Positions 1 to 8,511 of a DNA stretch of 19,429 bases are shown in pieces. Under the pieces are notes generated by a model. That model worked only from the letters and a program-made list of their open reading frames with translations, searched no databases and was not told where the DNA came from. The DNA comes from an uncultured Lentisphaeria bacterium (GTDB lineage: Bacteria; Verrucomicrobiota; Lentisphaeria; Victivallales; Victivallaceae). A program made the position numbers and the translations under genes. The stretch covers positions 1 through 19,429 of the forward strand of contig CAIJKT010000825.1 in assembly GCA_903821255.1 (NCBI GenBank), written 5' to 3'. Position 1 is the stretch's first letter, and the number at the start of each line of letters is the position of its first letter.

Positions 1-148
1 AGCTTGAATGATAAGATTGGCTAAAATCGCGATTTCTGAGCATAAAATCCCCTCTTTGGGGAAGCTCTATGGGGGATTGGAAAAATAGAATGGTACCCCG
101 GGCAGGTATAAGCTTACCGCGGAATATCGGACAGCCGGACTCAAGCCG

Positions 149-3100
149 ATGGACATTTTAATGGCAGATATTGACGGAAAACTGGAAAGTCAGCCTGTTC
201 AGCAGATTCCGCCACTTTCAGATTGGGCCCCTTTAACTCTTTATTTCAAAGTAAAGGAAAACTCCACTGCCGGAGTTCGTTTCTATGTTCCGAAAACAGT
301 TCATGCCGGTACCGAAATCAAAATCAAAAATATCCGAGTCGAGAAATCCGGACCGGCAGAACAGTACAACTTTCTAACCAATCCGGATTTTGCCAGTGGC
401 GGGGCCGGAGCAATGCCTCCGGGATGGCATTGGCAGTATAATGGTAACGAGGGTGATTATGCGTTAATCAAAGACAGCACGTTCAAGAGCGGCGACCGGG
501 CAATATGTATTAAAAGCGATGGCAAAAAATGTCGTACTTTAAGCAGTTTCAAGGTTCCGCTGCCAGACTGCGGGGAAATGAACTTTGAACTATGGGCTCA
601 ATCTGATTCTCCGAATATGACGATTGAACTGTTTCTGCTGGGAAATGATTATAAATGGCAGGTTAAAAAAGCTTTTACGGTCTCCGGCGAATGGCGGAAA
701 TATTCCATTGCTTTGAAGTGCCGTAATTCAATTAAAATTCCGTACTGCTGGGCCAGAATTGATGTGCAAGGTGCTGGTGATGTGAAGTTGGCCGGAGCAA
801 GCCTGGTCTGGACGGCGGAACCGGTCACTGAGGCCGCTGGCCGCGATACGGCAACCCGGCAACCCGGCTCATCCGCACGCAATCTGCTGGACAATTCCGG
901 TTTTGAACTGGGCATGAATAACTGGATGCTTGACTTTTTCGCTCCTGCCAGTTGTCAGATGGCCGCAACGGTCGCCAGTGCTCCGGAATGCAGGATTATT
1001 CCCGGTGCTGGAATTGACGGCTCCTGCGCGTTTTTTCTGCCAGATCAGTATACTGCCTTGTTCAGCGGCTGTATCCCGCTGCAGGCGGGGCGCAAATACA
1101 CGCTCTCTGCTTATGTCAAGGCAACGGATAAAGATGCCGGCTTGAAAATGTTCATGCTTGACCCCGGCTGGAAGTCATCTGTCAAAGAGATTAAATCAAT
1201 ATCAGCCGAAAACTGGACACGGGTTGAGCTGTCAAATGTCTGGGATAACAGCTCTAAACAGAAAAAAATATATGTCCGGTTTGACGGACGGAATGTCCTT
1301 ATCGATCAGATACAGCTGGAACTTGGAGATTTAACCGATTATCAGTCGCCGGAAACTGAAATAGGCTTTGTTACAGTCTCCGACAATGTATTCATCCAGG
1401 ATAAGGAACCTGCTGAGATGGCGTTGAAAATTGTCAGGAAGAACCGGATGCAGCAGAAATTGCGCATCGATTTTTCGGCCAGAGACAGTTGGGGCAAAAA
1501 GGTATGGGAGCAGACCGCCGCTGCTGACCTTTCTTCGCCGGTCACCGTTCTGCCGGTAAAATTGATGAATAGCAGGCTGGGCGTTTTTGAACTTGAAGCC
1601 AAAGCCTGCGATGACCAGGGCAGGCTTATTTCCATCGGCCAATCGCGCTATGCCGTGATCATGCCTTCAGCCCCGGAAAAGCCTGGACTGCCGCTGTTCG
1701 GCGTATGTTACGAAACCTGTTATCTGCCGCAGTGGATTATCAAGCAGGAAATCCCGCTGATGAGAATGATGGGAACAGGGATTAACCGTTTTTTTCTAAA
1801 GAATCAGGCATGGCAGTCACTTCCGCCGGAGAATTATATTGATTCAATCCGGCAGCGGTGTGAAGTTGAGATACAAGGCGGATTGAAGGATTTAATGGCC
1901 TGTTTTAATAATATTCCCAAGGATATCATTGAACGCATTCTTAATGATGAGGTTGTTGACGGGCAGACGCTTAAGCGTTATGGCGAGTATTTGAAATCCG
2001 TTGTCATGCCGCTTCAGCATCAGGTTAAATACTGGGAGATTACCAACGAACCTAATCTCTGGCGGCATCGCGAAGGTCCGCGGAAAGGAGAGAAGACGAT
2101 GCCTCCGGCCAAATATGTACAATTGCTGCAGACGGCCTACCAGGCCATTAAGGAGGTTAATCAGCAATTGCAGGTGGTCGGCGTTTGTCTGAACGGGAAT
2201 GATTTTGCATATCTTGAAGAAACCATGAAGCTGGGCGCGGGAAAATATATGGATATCTTTTCCTTCCACTCCTACCGGGCGTCACCGGATTTGCCTGACG
2301 TGTATAATGATTTATGCGCCTACCGGAAAATACTCGACAGATATGATTTTCATGGCCCTATGATCAATACAGAACAATATTATGCCGCGAATAAATTTAT
2401 TATGCACGGCTCCGACGACGAAAGCAGTCGCGATTACTATCTGCCTGACCGTGAAGAATTGCAGAGCTGCGCAAGAACCGTCAGAAACTATATTTACCAT
2501 GCCGCCGCCGGAGTGCCTTATTGCGCATACAGTCCGCAGTTGACTCTTTTCCGTTATGGCGGTTATGACCGGTATTATCTTTATTATGCCTTTGCCGCGT
2601 ACAGCGCCGCAAACAGATTTTTGAATTCCGCCGGCAAGGGACATCCGCTGGAAGCCGGCAGCGCGCTGAAAATATTCCTTTTTCCGGATGCCGCCGGCGG
2701 ACCGCTGCTGACGGTTAACGCCATCAATCCGGAACACAATGGCAGGATGAAAATGAATGGTTATCCGGCGGCGTATGATATGATGGGAAATCAGTTCACT
2801 CCGGAAGAAATTGCGCAGGGACTGCCGGTTTCTTCTGCTCCGGTCTATATTCGCTTTAAACCGGGCTGCCAGGATAAAGAAATTACTGATGCTGTCAGGA
2901 ACGCCGATATTCTGGGAATGGGCGAGGCGTTTAAAATAGATATGGCGCTGGCAGCAGGCAGAAAGTTGTCTGCTACAGTAACTAACCGGCTTAACAAGAC
3001 TGTCAGCGGGAAGGTGGTCATTCCGGAACTGCCGAAAGGCTGGCAACTGGACCGGAATGCGGCGGGATTTGCAGATTTGAATCCAGGCAAAAGCATTAAG

Positions 3101-3865
3101 ATTGACTTTCAGGGAAACTTTATCCTTGATGATAACAGCAGCTATATGGTTCCGGTTATCGTAAGCTCTAACGACGTGTTTGTAAAGAAAACATTTAAAC
3201 TCTCGCCAGTTTTAGCCGGCAAAATTGACCGGATTAAAGTTGACGGTTCTCTGGACGAATGGCAGAATGCACACTGGATCGCGCTTGGCGAAGAAAACTT
3301 GACGGGCAAACCGGATGCGGAACATCCATATAACGGGGTCAACGATCTTTCGGCTCAGGTCGCAGTGGGCTGGAATAAAGATTATTTTGCTGTTGCGGTC
3401 AGGGTTAAAGATGATATCGTCTGCAATCCCGACTCCCCGGCCAATGCATGGAGTTATGACTCATTGCAGATTTATTTCGACCAGCTTAACAATGCGACCG
3501 AATCCGGTACTGGATTTGACGGCGACGATATTGTTTACGCGGTTTCCATGACTGGTGGAAAACCTCAGGCGTGGATTGAGAAAGGCAGTGAAGGCCGTTA
3601 TATCGGCGAAGCCAACCAGGCAACCGGGCTTGACCGCGAAGTGGAATTGCAAATCGTCCGTAAAAACGGCGAAACCATTTATGAGATCAAATTCCCGCGC
3701 CAATGCTTGCCGATGGTTAAATTTGCTGAAGGTGAAACTGTCGGTTTTGCCATCAGAATCAATGATAATGACGGTAAAGGCCGGAAGCCCGGCCTGACGA
3801 TGACTCCGAAAGGAACGGAGCCGCATAGAAAACCGTATCTGTTCCGGGACATCTATTTTAATTGA
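149..3865 (+). CDS. Multidomain glycoside hydrolase (clan GH-A-like catalytic domain with several carbohydrate-binding modules), 5'-truncated
   Basis: Predicted polysaccharide-degrading enzyme. Order by residue of this reading: 1-70, second half of a CBM4/9-type beta-sandwich; 72-216, a second such module (opens NFLTNPDFASG); 245-395, a third (NLLDNSGFELG); 400-510, Ig-like linker; 515-830, TIM-barrel catalytic domain with ITNEPNL (E634, probable acid/base) and MINTEQYY (E742, probable nucleophile), the spacing expected for clan GH-A; 830-1020, beta-rich; 1025-1238, CBM9-like domain opening with VDGSLDEWQ. The ATG at 149 has no Shine-Dalgarno site and no signal peptide. The frame stays open upstream to a TAG at 86-88, and the upstream residues (GRYKLTAEYRT) continue the first binding module, so the true N-terminus with export signal is missing. 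The exact GH family is not recognised; GH39/GH5-like is the best guess. Likely first gene of an operon with the SGNH hydrolase and transporter. Confidence 0.85.
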   Translation: MDILMADIDGKLESQPVQQIPPLSDWAPLTLYFKVKENSTAGVRFYVPKTVHAGTEIKIKNIRVEKSGPAEQYNFLTNPDFASGGAGAMPPGWHWQYNGNEGDYALIKDSTFKSGDRAICIKSDGKKCRTLSSFKVPLPDCGEMNFELWAQSDSPNMTIELFLLGNDYKWQVKKAFTVSGEWRKYSIALKCRNSIKIPYCWARIDVQGAGDVKLAGASLVWTAEPVTEAAGRDTATRQPGSSARNLLDNSGFELGMNNWMLDFFAPASCQMAATVASAPECRIIPGAGIDGSCAFFLPDQYTALFSGCIPLQAGRKYTLSAYVKATDKDAGLKMFMLDPGWKSSVKEIKSISAENWTRVELSNVWDNSSKQKKIYVRFDGRNVLIDQIQLELGDLTDYQSPETEIGFVTVSDNVFIQDKEPAEMALKIVRKNRMQQKLRIDFSARDSWGKKVWEQTAAADLSSPVTVLPVKLMNSRLGVFELEAKACDDQGRLISIGQSRYAVIMPSAPEKPGLPLFGVCYETCYLPQWIIKQEIPLMRMMGTGINRFFLKNQAWQSLPPENYIDSIRQRCEVEIQGGLKDLMACFNNIPKDIIERILNDEVVDGQTLKRYGEYLKSVVMPLQHQVKYWEITNEPNLWRHREGPRKGEKTMPPAKYVQLLQTAYQAIKEVNQQLQVVGVCLNGNDFAYLEETMKLGAGKYMDIFSFHSYRASPDLPDVYNDLCAYRKILDRYDFHGPMINTEQYYAANKFIMHGSDDESSRDYYLPDREELQSCARTVRNYIYHAAAGVPYCAYSPQLTLFRYGGYDRYYLYYAFAAYSAANRFLNSAGKGHPLEAGSALKIFLFPDAAGGPLLTVNAINPEHNGRMKMNGYPAAYDMMGNQFTPEEIAQGLPVSSAPVYIRFKPGCQDKEITDAVRNADILGMGEAFKIDMALAAGRKLSATVTNRLNKTVSGKVVIPELPKGWQLDRNAAGFADLNPGKSIKIDFQGNFILDDNSSYMVPVIVSSNDVFVKKTFKLSPVLAGKIDRIKVDGSLDEWQNAHWIALGEENLTGKPDAEHPYNGVNDLSAQVAVGWNKDYFAVAVRVKDDIVCNPDSPANAWSYDSLQIYFDQLNNATESGTGFDGDDIVYAVSMTGGKPQAWIEKGSEGRYIGEANQATGLDREVELQIVRKNGETIYEIKFPRQCLPMVKFAEGETVGFAIRINDNDGKGRKPGLTMTPKGTEPHRKPYLFRDIYFN

Positions 3866-3913
3866 TATTTCATTTTTAAAAACTCGCAAACCGGATAAGC
3901 AGTAAGGAATATA

Positions 3914-4537
3914 ATGAATCTGAAAAAGCTTATAGAAAACTCTGAATATTTTGTCTGGCTGGCGCTGGGCGACAGCATAACAGAGTATAATCATTGCACT
4001 GAAGGCTATGATAATTACCTTCAGCATTTTGACAAGCTGCTCCGGGATGCGTATTCCAAGAGGAAATACACCATTATAAATTCCGCTGTCAGCGGAAGTT
4101 CGTTAAGTGATGACGCAAACTTTGCCATTGACAAAATCCGGCGGTTCAAACCGGATTTTGTCACCGCAATGTACGGCATGAATGATTCCGGCCGCGGCAA
4201 AGCCGGTCAGGGGCACTTTAGAGCCGCACTTCACAAGCTGTGTATGTTTTGCCGGAATAGTCAGATTCCGCTGCTGTTGCTGTCTCAGAATCCACTGGAT
4301 TATACATGCTCCATGGACTGTATCCGCCGCAGGGAATGCCTGTCTGAATACATTGACATAGTCAAGCAGACTGTCGAAGCCTGTGATGTTGAATTAATAG
4401 ACATACATACAATCTGGTCCCAAAACGTTCTTGAGAAGAGCAATAATGAACATTTCAAGCTGCTGCATGACGGGATACACCCCAATCACAAAGGTCACGA
4501 ATATATTTTTGAGATCATTAAGAAGCAAATATATTAA
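3914..4537 (+). CDS. SGNH/GDSL-family hydrolase (probable carbohydrate esterase)
   Basis: A 207-residue single-domain esterase-type protein. Block I is LALGDSITE with S21 as nucleophile; block II is the Gly in NSAVSGSS; block III is YGMNDSG with the oxyanion Asn; block V is HDGIHPNHKGH with D186 and H189 completing the triad. Family members remove acetyl or other acyl groups from sugars, among other substrates; the substrate here is inferred only from the neighbours. There is no signal peptide, so it probably acts in the cytoplasm, perhaps on imported oligosaccharides. The start is supported by AAGGAA about six bases upstream of the ATG. It lies 48 bases after the hydrolase gene and 82 before the transporter, on the same strand. 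Confidence 0.9.
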   Translation: MNLKKLIENSEYFVWLALGDSITEYNHCTEGYDNYLQHFDKLLRDAYSKRKYTIINSAVSGSSLSDDANFAIDKIRRFKPDFVTAMYGMNDSGRGKAGQGHFRAALHKLCMFCRNSQIPLLLLSQNPLDYTCSMDCIRRRECLSEYIDIVKQTVEACDVELIDIHTIWSQNVLEKSNNEHFKLLHDGIHPNHKGHEYIFEIIKKQIY

Positions 4538-4619
4538 ACATCATTCCAGACCGGAACGGGGTGATAATATTTCCACCGGTTTTAAGCTGAATGAATCAAA
4601 CACGAAAGATTTACGCTAA

Positions 4620-6596
4620 ATGCATGTTTCGCTTCCTGTTGCGCAAAATGCCGCCGTTGCTCAGTCAGGCGGCAAAACTTATCATTGCGGAACTTTGACC
4701 TACACTAAAGCGGCATTATTTTCCCTGTTCGCCTGGCTGTTGTGGGGAGACTTTTGTTTTACCATGATGGAGGCGGTTGTCCCGAGTATAATGCCTCTGA
4801 AAATGAAAGCTCTCGGCTGCCCGAACTGGTTGATGGGAATGATCCTGACGGCCGCTCCGGGCGTTATAAGTATGACGGTAGGGCCTTATGTCAGCTTTAA
4901 AAGCGACCGTTACCGCAGCCGCTGGGGCAGGCGTATTCCGTTTATTATCTGGACAATGCCTTTCCTTTGCGTCTGTCTTGCACTGCTCGGGTTCAGCGAT
5001 GATTTATGCATATTATTGCAGAAGAACTCTGAATTTATGCGGCAGTACACCCCGACGACCATTACAATCGGACTGGTCGCTTTCTTCATGGTTATTTTCA
5101 AATTCTTTGATATGTTTGTCCACTCGGTTTTCTGGTATTTATTCAATGACGTTGTCCCAGTGCAGTTCCTGTCCCGGTTCATGGGCCTGTTCAGGATTGT
5201 CGGTACGGGTGCCGGCGCGTTGTATAACTGCTTTATCTTTAAATATGCCGGAACCCACATGCGCGAAATCCTGGTCGGCGCCGCGCTGCTGTATCTGATC
5301 GGTTTCGGCATGGCGTGCCTGATGATCAAAGAGGGCCAATATCCGCCGCCGAATGAGGCAGAACGCAAAGCCTCCAGGGGGCTGCGCGGAGTTATAACAT
5401 TTTTCAAAGAATCCTTTTCTCACAGATTCTACTGGTTCCGTTTTTTTTACACCTCATTTGCCGCCTTCGGCTATGCCATCGGCACATTCACTATTTTCTT
5501 CAATCAGGAAATGGGACTGACGCTGGCGCAAATCGGCTATATCAGCGGACTGTCTTCAATTGTCCAAATGTCGGCAATGTATTTCATGGCGATCTTTGTT
5601 GATCGCTGGCATCCGATTCGTATCTGCACTTATGGAGCAATCTTCGGAGTACTCGCCTATGGCATAAGCCTGGTATGGATTTTTGTAACTATTCCCGGTA
5701 CTTACTTCTTCTGGCTGAATATGGGCAATGCATTCATCGGTGCCTTTATGGCTGCTTTGGTCGGAGTCGCCGGACTGCCCTGTGAGATGCGGATTTTTCC
5801 AAAATCCAGATTTGGTCAGTTCTGTTCAGCGCAGGCAATGCTTCGTAATGCATTCACGGTCGTTGCCGGAGTTCTGGCCGGCCTGTTTATAGATGCTGTT
5901 AAAATATTCTACGGTTCTGACTTCGCTTACCGATTTATTTTTTTATGGCTGGTGATATTTGCCGGAATCAGCGCTGCATTCATGGTATATGCTTATCGCG
6001 AGTGGTACCGGCTGGGCGGCGATAAGTGTTTTCACCCTCCCGCACCGTGGAATCCAGGCGGCATGGAGGAAATGCCCATCGTGCCTATTGTCGGACCGCA
6101 GACGAGGTGGCTGAATGTTTTTTTTCTGCTTTTCGACTGGATCATGATACTGTCCACATTCGTGGTGCCGGTGATGATGTGGTGGATGTATGCACAGCAT
6201 AAGATGCTGGCATTCAAATGGCATGGACTGTTAATCCTGCCGCTGGAAATCATGGCCTGGGGTCTCTGGCTGGTTTTGAAAGCATCAATGCGGCGGGATA
6301 TTCATGCCGCTAAAAATGGTTTACCGTTGAAGAATGGTATTCCGCATCATGGCATGCTGATTATCTTCTCCTCAAAATTTCTGCTGGCCATCGGGATCTG
6401 GGTGTGTCAGGTGATTGTATGCGTTACGCTCGACATGGAGTACGGCTCCATCGTATTCAGTCTTGCGAACGCGGTTACCAATTTCCTGCTGATCGGAACC
6501 GTGTATCTGCTATGCAGAATTGAACGCGGCAACTCGAACGTGGTGGATGAAAAGTCGGAAGTTGAACCTGAACCGGCGGCTACGGCTGCAACATAA
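4620..6596 (+). CDS. MFS sugar transporter, GPH/SLC45-like
   Basis: A 658-residue polytopic membrane protein of the major facilitator superfamily. The loop after the second membrane segment reads SDRYRSRWGRRIPFI (residues 95-109), the signature of the glycoside-pentoside-hexuronide and sucrose/H+ symporter branches. About twelve hydrophobic segments are visible, with a long loop near residues 465-495 and extra C-terminal segments, making it longer than the usual 450-500 residues. The C-terminus is an acidic, Pro/Ala-rich tail. An in-frame TAA directly precedes the ATG, so the start cannot lie further upstream; no strong Shine-Dalgarno site is seen, suggesting translation coupled to the genes before it. 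Context suggests import of oligosaccharides released by the upstream hydrolase. The transported sugar is not determinable. Confidence 0.88.
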   Translation: MHVSLPVAQNAAVAQSGGKTYHCGTLTYTKAALFSLFAWLLWGDFCFTMMEAVVPSIMPLKMKALGCPNWLMGMILTAAPGVISMTVGPYVSFKSDRYRSRWGRRIPFIIWTMPFLCVCLALLGFSDDLCILLQKNSEFMRQYTPTTITIGLVAFFMVIFKFFDMFVHSVFWYLFNDVVPVQFLSRFMGLFRIVGTGAGALYNCFIFKYAGTHMREILVGAALLYLIGFGMACLMIKEGQYPPPNEAERKASRGLRGVITFFKESFSHRFYWFRFFYTSFAAFGYAIGTFTIFFNQEMGLTLAQIGYISGLSSIVQMSAMYFMAIFVDRWHPIRICTYGAIFGVLAYGISLVWIFVTIPGTYFFWLNMGNAFIGAFMAALVGVAGLPCEMRIFPKSRFGQFCSAQAMLRNAFTVVAGVLAGLFIDAVKIFYGSDFAYRFIFLWLVIFAGISAAFMVYAYREWYRLGGDKCFHPPAPWNPGGMEEMPIVPIVGPQTRWLNVFFLLFDWIMILSTFVVPVMMWWMYAQHKMLAFKWHGLLILPLEIMAWGLWLVLKASMRRDIHAAKNGLPLKNGIPHHGMLIIFSSKFLLAIGIWVCQVIVCVTLDMEYGSIVFSLANAVTNFLLIGTVYLLCRIERGNSNVVDEKSEVEPEPAATAAT

Positions 6597-6711
6597 CCAA
6601 AGAATTGGTATCCTCAAGTTGTAGAATTGCTGAAACTGTAAATATTCCGCCAAAATTGAATGAGTATAGGGGAAAACTGCGTCAGAAATTCACGACGGAT
6701 TAATATATCAA

Positions 6712-7473
6712 CTACCTGGCGGCGAATGTTCTGCGGACGTATTCGAAAAGGAAGATGGTGGCGGCCTGGGCGGCATTCAGGGATTCGCTGTTGCCCGGCA
6801 TCGGGATCGTCACCGGAACGGAACCGTCCAGTTCGCCGGCCCCTTCGGCTTCGCTGCCGATAATCACCACGGATTTGTTGAACAGCTCAGGCTCGGTAAA
6901 ACAGTTTGCGCCCTGATGCGGATCGGTACGGTAAAAGCGGGTGTAGCCGAATGCGGTCAGCGTCTGTTTAAGCGTTTTCAGATCGGCGAACTGGCGCAGT
7001 CCGACGGTAAACTGGGCGGCCATCGCGGAACGCAGCACTTTATCATTGAAAGGGTCCACCGAACCGGCAGTATACCATAATTCTTTCAAGCCGGCGGCTT
7101 TAACGGTGCGCAGAATCGTGCCGAAATTGCCGGGATCGCCGACCCGGTCAAGCACGAAAATAAAAGGGTCTGACGGCGGTTTTGACTCAGGCACCGGTTC
7201 CGGCTTTTTCGCCACCGCCAGAATGCCCTGAGAAGCAATCGTAGATGAAAGCTTTGAAAACTGGCTTTCGGGAATACGTACCGGATTATAACGGTCGAAA
7301 TCATGGGTAAATTCTTCAGTGCAGACCAGTAATTCAAGCAGTTCCGGACTGGCGACGAGGAAGTCGGTGCAACATCTAACCCCTTCGCAAATACAAAGGT
7401 CGTATTTTTTTCTGCCGTGTCTGGTATAGAGGGCCTTGATCAGCGCCTCCTGGTTCTTTGTAAGTTGTCCCAT
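6712..7473 (-). CDS. TrmH/SpoU-family RNA 2'-O-methyltransferase
   Basis: A 253-residue SPOUT-class methyltransferase that uses S-adenosylmethionine to 2'-O-methylate a ribose in rRNA or tRNA. Residues 10-95 form the N-terminal RNA-binding region. The three family motifs are all present: motif 1 LDRVGDPGNFGTILRT (108-123, with N116 and R122), motif 2 IIGSEAEG (204-211) and motif 3 IPMPGNSESLN (223-233), which contributes to the knotted cofactor site. Length is normal for the family. Whether the target is 23S rRNA (RlmB-like) or tRNA cannot be decided. It follows the YfgM-like gene by 31 bases on the same strand and is probably cotranscribed. The Shine-Dalgarno site is weak: the bases before the ATG form the palindrome GCAGGCCTGC. 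Confidence 0.93.
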   Translation of the reverse strand: MGQLTKNQEALIKALYTRHGRKKYDLCICEGVRCCTDFLVASPELLELLVCTEEFTHDFDRYNPVRIPESQFSKLSSTIASQGILAVAKKPEPVPESKPPSDPFIFVLDRVGDPGNFGTILRTVKAAGLKELWYTAGSVDPFNDKVLRSAMAAQFTVGLRQFADLKTLKQTLTAFGYTRFYRTDPHQGANCFTEPELFNKSVVIIGSEAEGAGELDGSVPVTIPMPGNSESLNAAQAATIFLFEYVRRTFAAR

Positions 7474-7504
7474 GCAGGCCTGCGTTATATGATTTTACTT
7501 AAAA

Positions 7505-8311
7505 CTACTTCTTGGGAGCGGTTTTAACAGGAGCAGCAGTTTTGACCGGGGCGGCGGCAACCGGAGTTACAGCCTGCTCGGGCGTATTCATCCGGTTCAG
7601 CGTGAACTTTGCCTGGGTCTGCCAGAAGCTGATGCCGGATTCCTGCTGCTGCATTTCGCCGAGCGTCGCCCTGGCGTTTATCGCTTTGGTGAGATATTTT
7701 TCTGCATTGGCCTTGTCGCCGCACTGGAGATAAAGTCTTCCGGCGCCGAAATTGGCTTCACATCGGAAATCTTCGGTGCTGAAAAGGTCAGCGGAAGCGT
7801 CGGCGAATTTGGCAATGGCCTGATCGGGTTTGCCGCAAAGTTCCAGCGCATAGGCTTCGTCCAGACGGATTCTCCAGCGCATTTCTTCCGGCAGCTTTGA
7901 AGACGCAAGGATTTTATACTGTTCAAAAGCTTTGTCAAAGTTGTTGTCATGAATATAGATTCTGGCCAGACGCAAACGAGCGCTCAGTGTAGCGGGTTCA
8001 AACGGATATTGTTTGATCGCCATGAGAATTTTATCCGCCATTGCTTTATTATCGGGGGTGCCATCCTTGCCAGCCACCTGCTTCTGGGCCTCGGCAAATA
8101 CTCCGGCCGCGTTATTGGCCTTGATTTTCTGCCAGGCCATATATGACCCGACCGCCGCAACGCCAAAAATGATGGCCACACATAAATAAATAACCTGTTT
8201 CCAGTAGGTCACGAAGAAGAACTCAAACTTCTCAAAATCATCAAAAACCGTAGAGGTAATCTCCGCATCTATGGCTTTCTTATTTTTGCCCTTTGCAATA
8301 TCTTTTGTCAT
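7505..8311 (-). CDS. YfgM-like TPR membrane protein
   Basis: A 268-residue protein with a short charged cytoplasmic N-terminus, one membrane segment (about residues 40-60) and a TPR-rich helical body (about 65-230). The C-terminus is a low-complexity Ala/Pro/Val/Lys tail (PVKTAAPVKTAPKK). The layout matches the YfgM/TPR_21 family, ancillary proteins of the SecYEG translocon that interact with periplasmic chaperones; E. coli YfgM is shorter (about 206 residues). Function is inferred from architecture, as TPR sequences alone are weak evidence. AAAGGG lies about 11 bases before the ATG, and a good sigma-70-like promoter lies just upstream (8351-8378). Confidence 0.75.
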   Translation of the reverse strand: MTKDIAKGKNKKAIDAEITSTVFDDFEKFEFFFVTYWKQVIYLCVAIIFGVAAVGSYMAWQKIKANNAAGVFAEAQKQVAGKDGTPDNKAMADKILMAIKQYPFEPATLSARLRLARIYIHDNNFDKAFEQYKILASSKLPEEMRWRIRLDEAYALELCGKPDQAIAKFADASADLFSTEDFRCEANFGAGRLYLQCGDKANAEKYLTKAINARATLGEMQQQESGISFWQTQAKFTLNRMNTPEQAVTPVAAAPVKTAAPVKTAPKK

Positions 8312-8350
8312 AATTATGTCAGCCCTTTAATAATTTGATTAAATATGAAG

Positions 8351-8378
8351 AATATATTTTAGACCTGTTCTGCGTCAA
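8351..8378 (-). promoter_or_regulatory. Candidate sigma-70 promoter for the YfgM-like/TrmH operon
   Basis: On the minus strand, TTGACG (8373-8378) is followed after 16 bases by TATATT (8351-8356), about 40 bases before the ATG at 8311. It is the best consensus match in this 200-base divergent intergenic region. Predicted by eye. Confidence 0.55.
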
Positions 8379-8455
8379 ATCAATTGCGTTTTGCAGATAA
8401 AAACATTTATTTTTCATGGTTTTGCAGTTTTCATAAAAAAATCCGGCTATTTTTT

Positions 8456-8484
8456 TTGCACATCCGCCAAATCAACATTATGTT
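8456..8484 (+). promoter_or_regulatory. Candidate sigma-70 promoter for the membrane protein gene
   Basis: TTGCAC (8456-8461), a 17-base spacer, then TATGTT (8479-8484), giving a short leader before the ATG at 8512. An AGGG at 8500-8503 serves as ribosome binding site eight bases before the start. Predicted by eye. Confidence 0.45.
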
Positions 8485-8511
8485 TAAAGCCGTATAAACA
8501 GGGATATTGCT

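Noticed and set aside
90..115. GGTACCCCGGG resembling a cloning-vector polylinker at the start of the truncated gene
   Set aside because: Only a short match to restriction sites, and it reads through in frame as part of the binding module; no further vector sequence is present.
2312..3046. 244-codon minus-strand open frame inside the multidomain hydrolase
   Set aside because: Shadow of a real gene whose plus-strand frame carries continuous domains and catalytic motifs.
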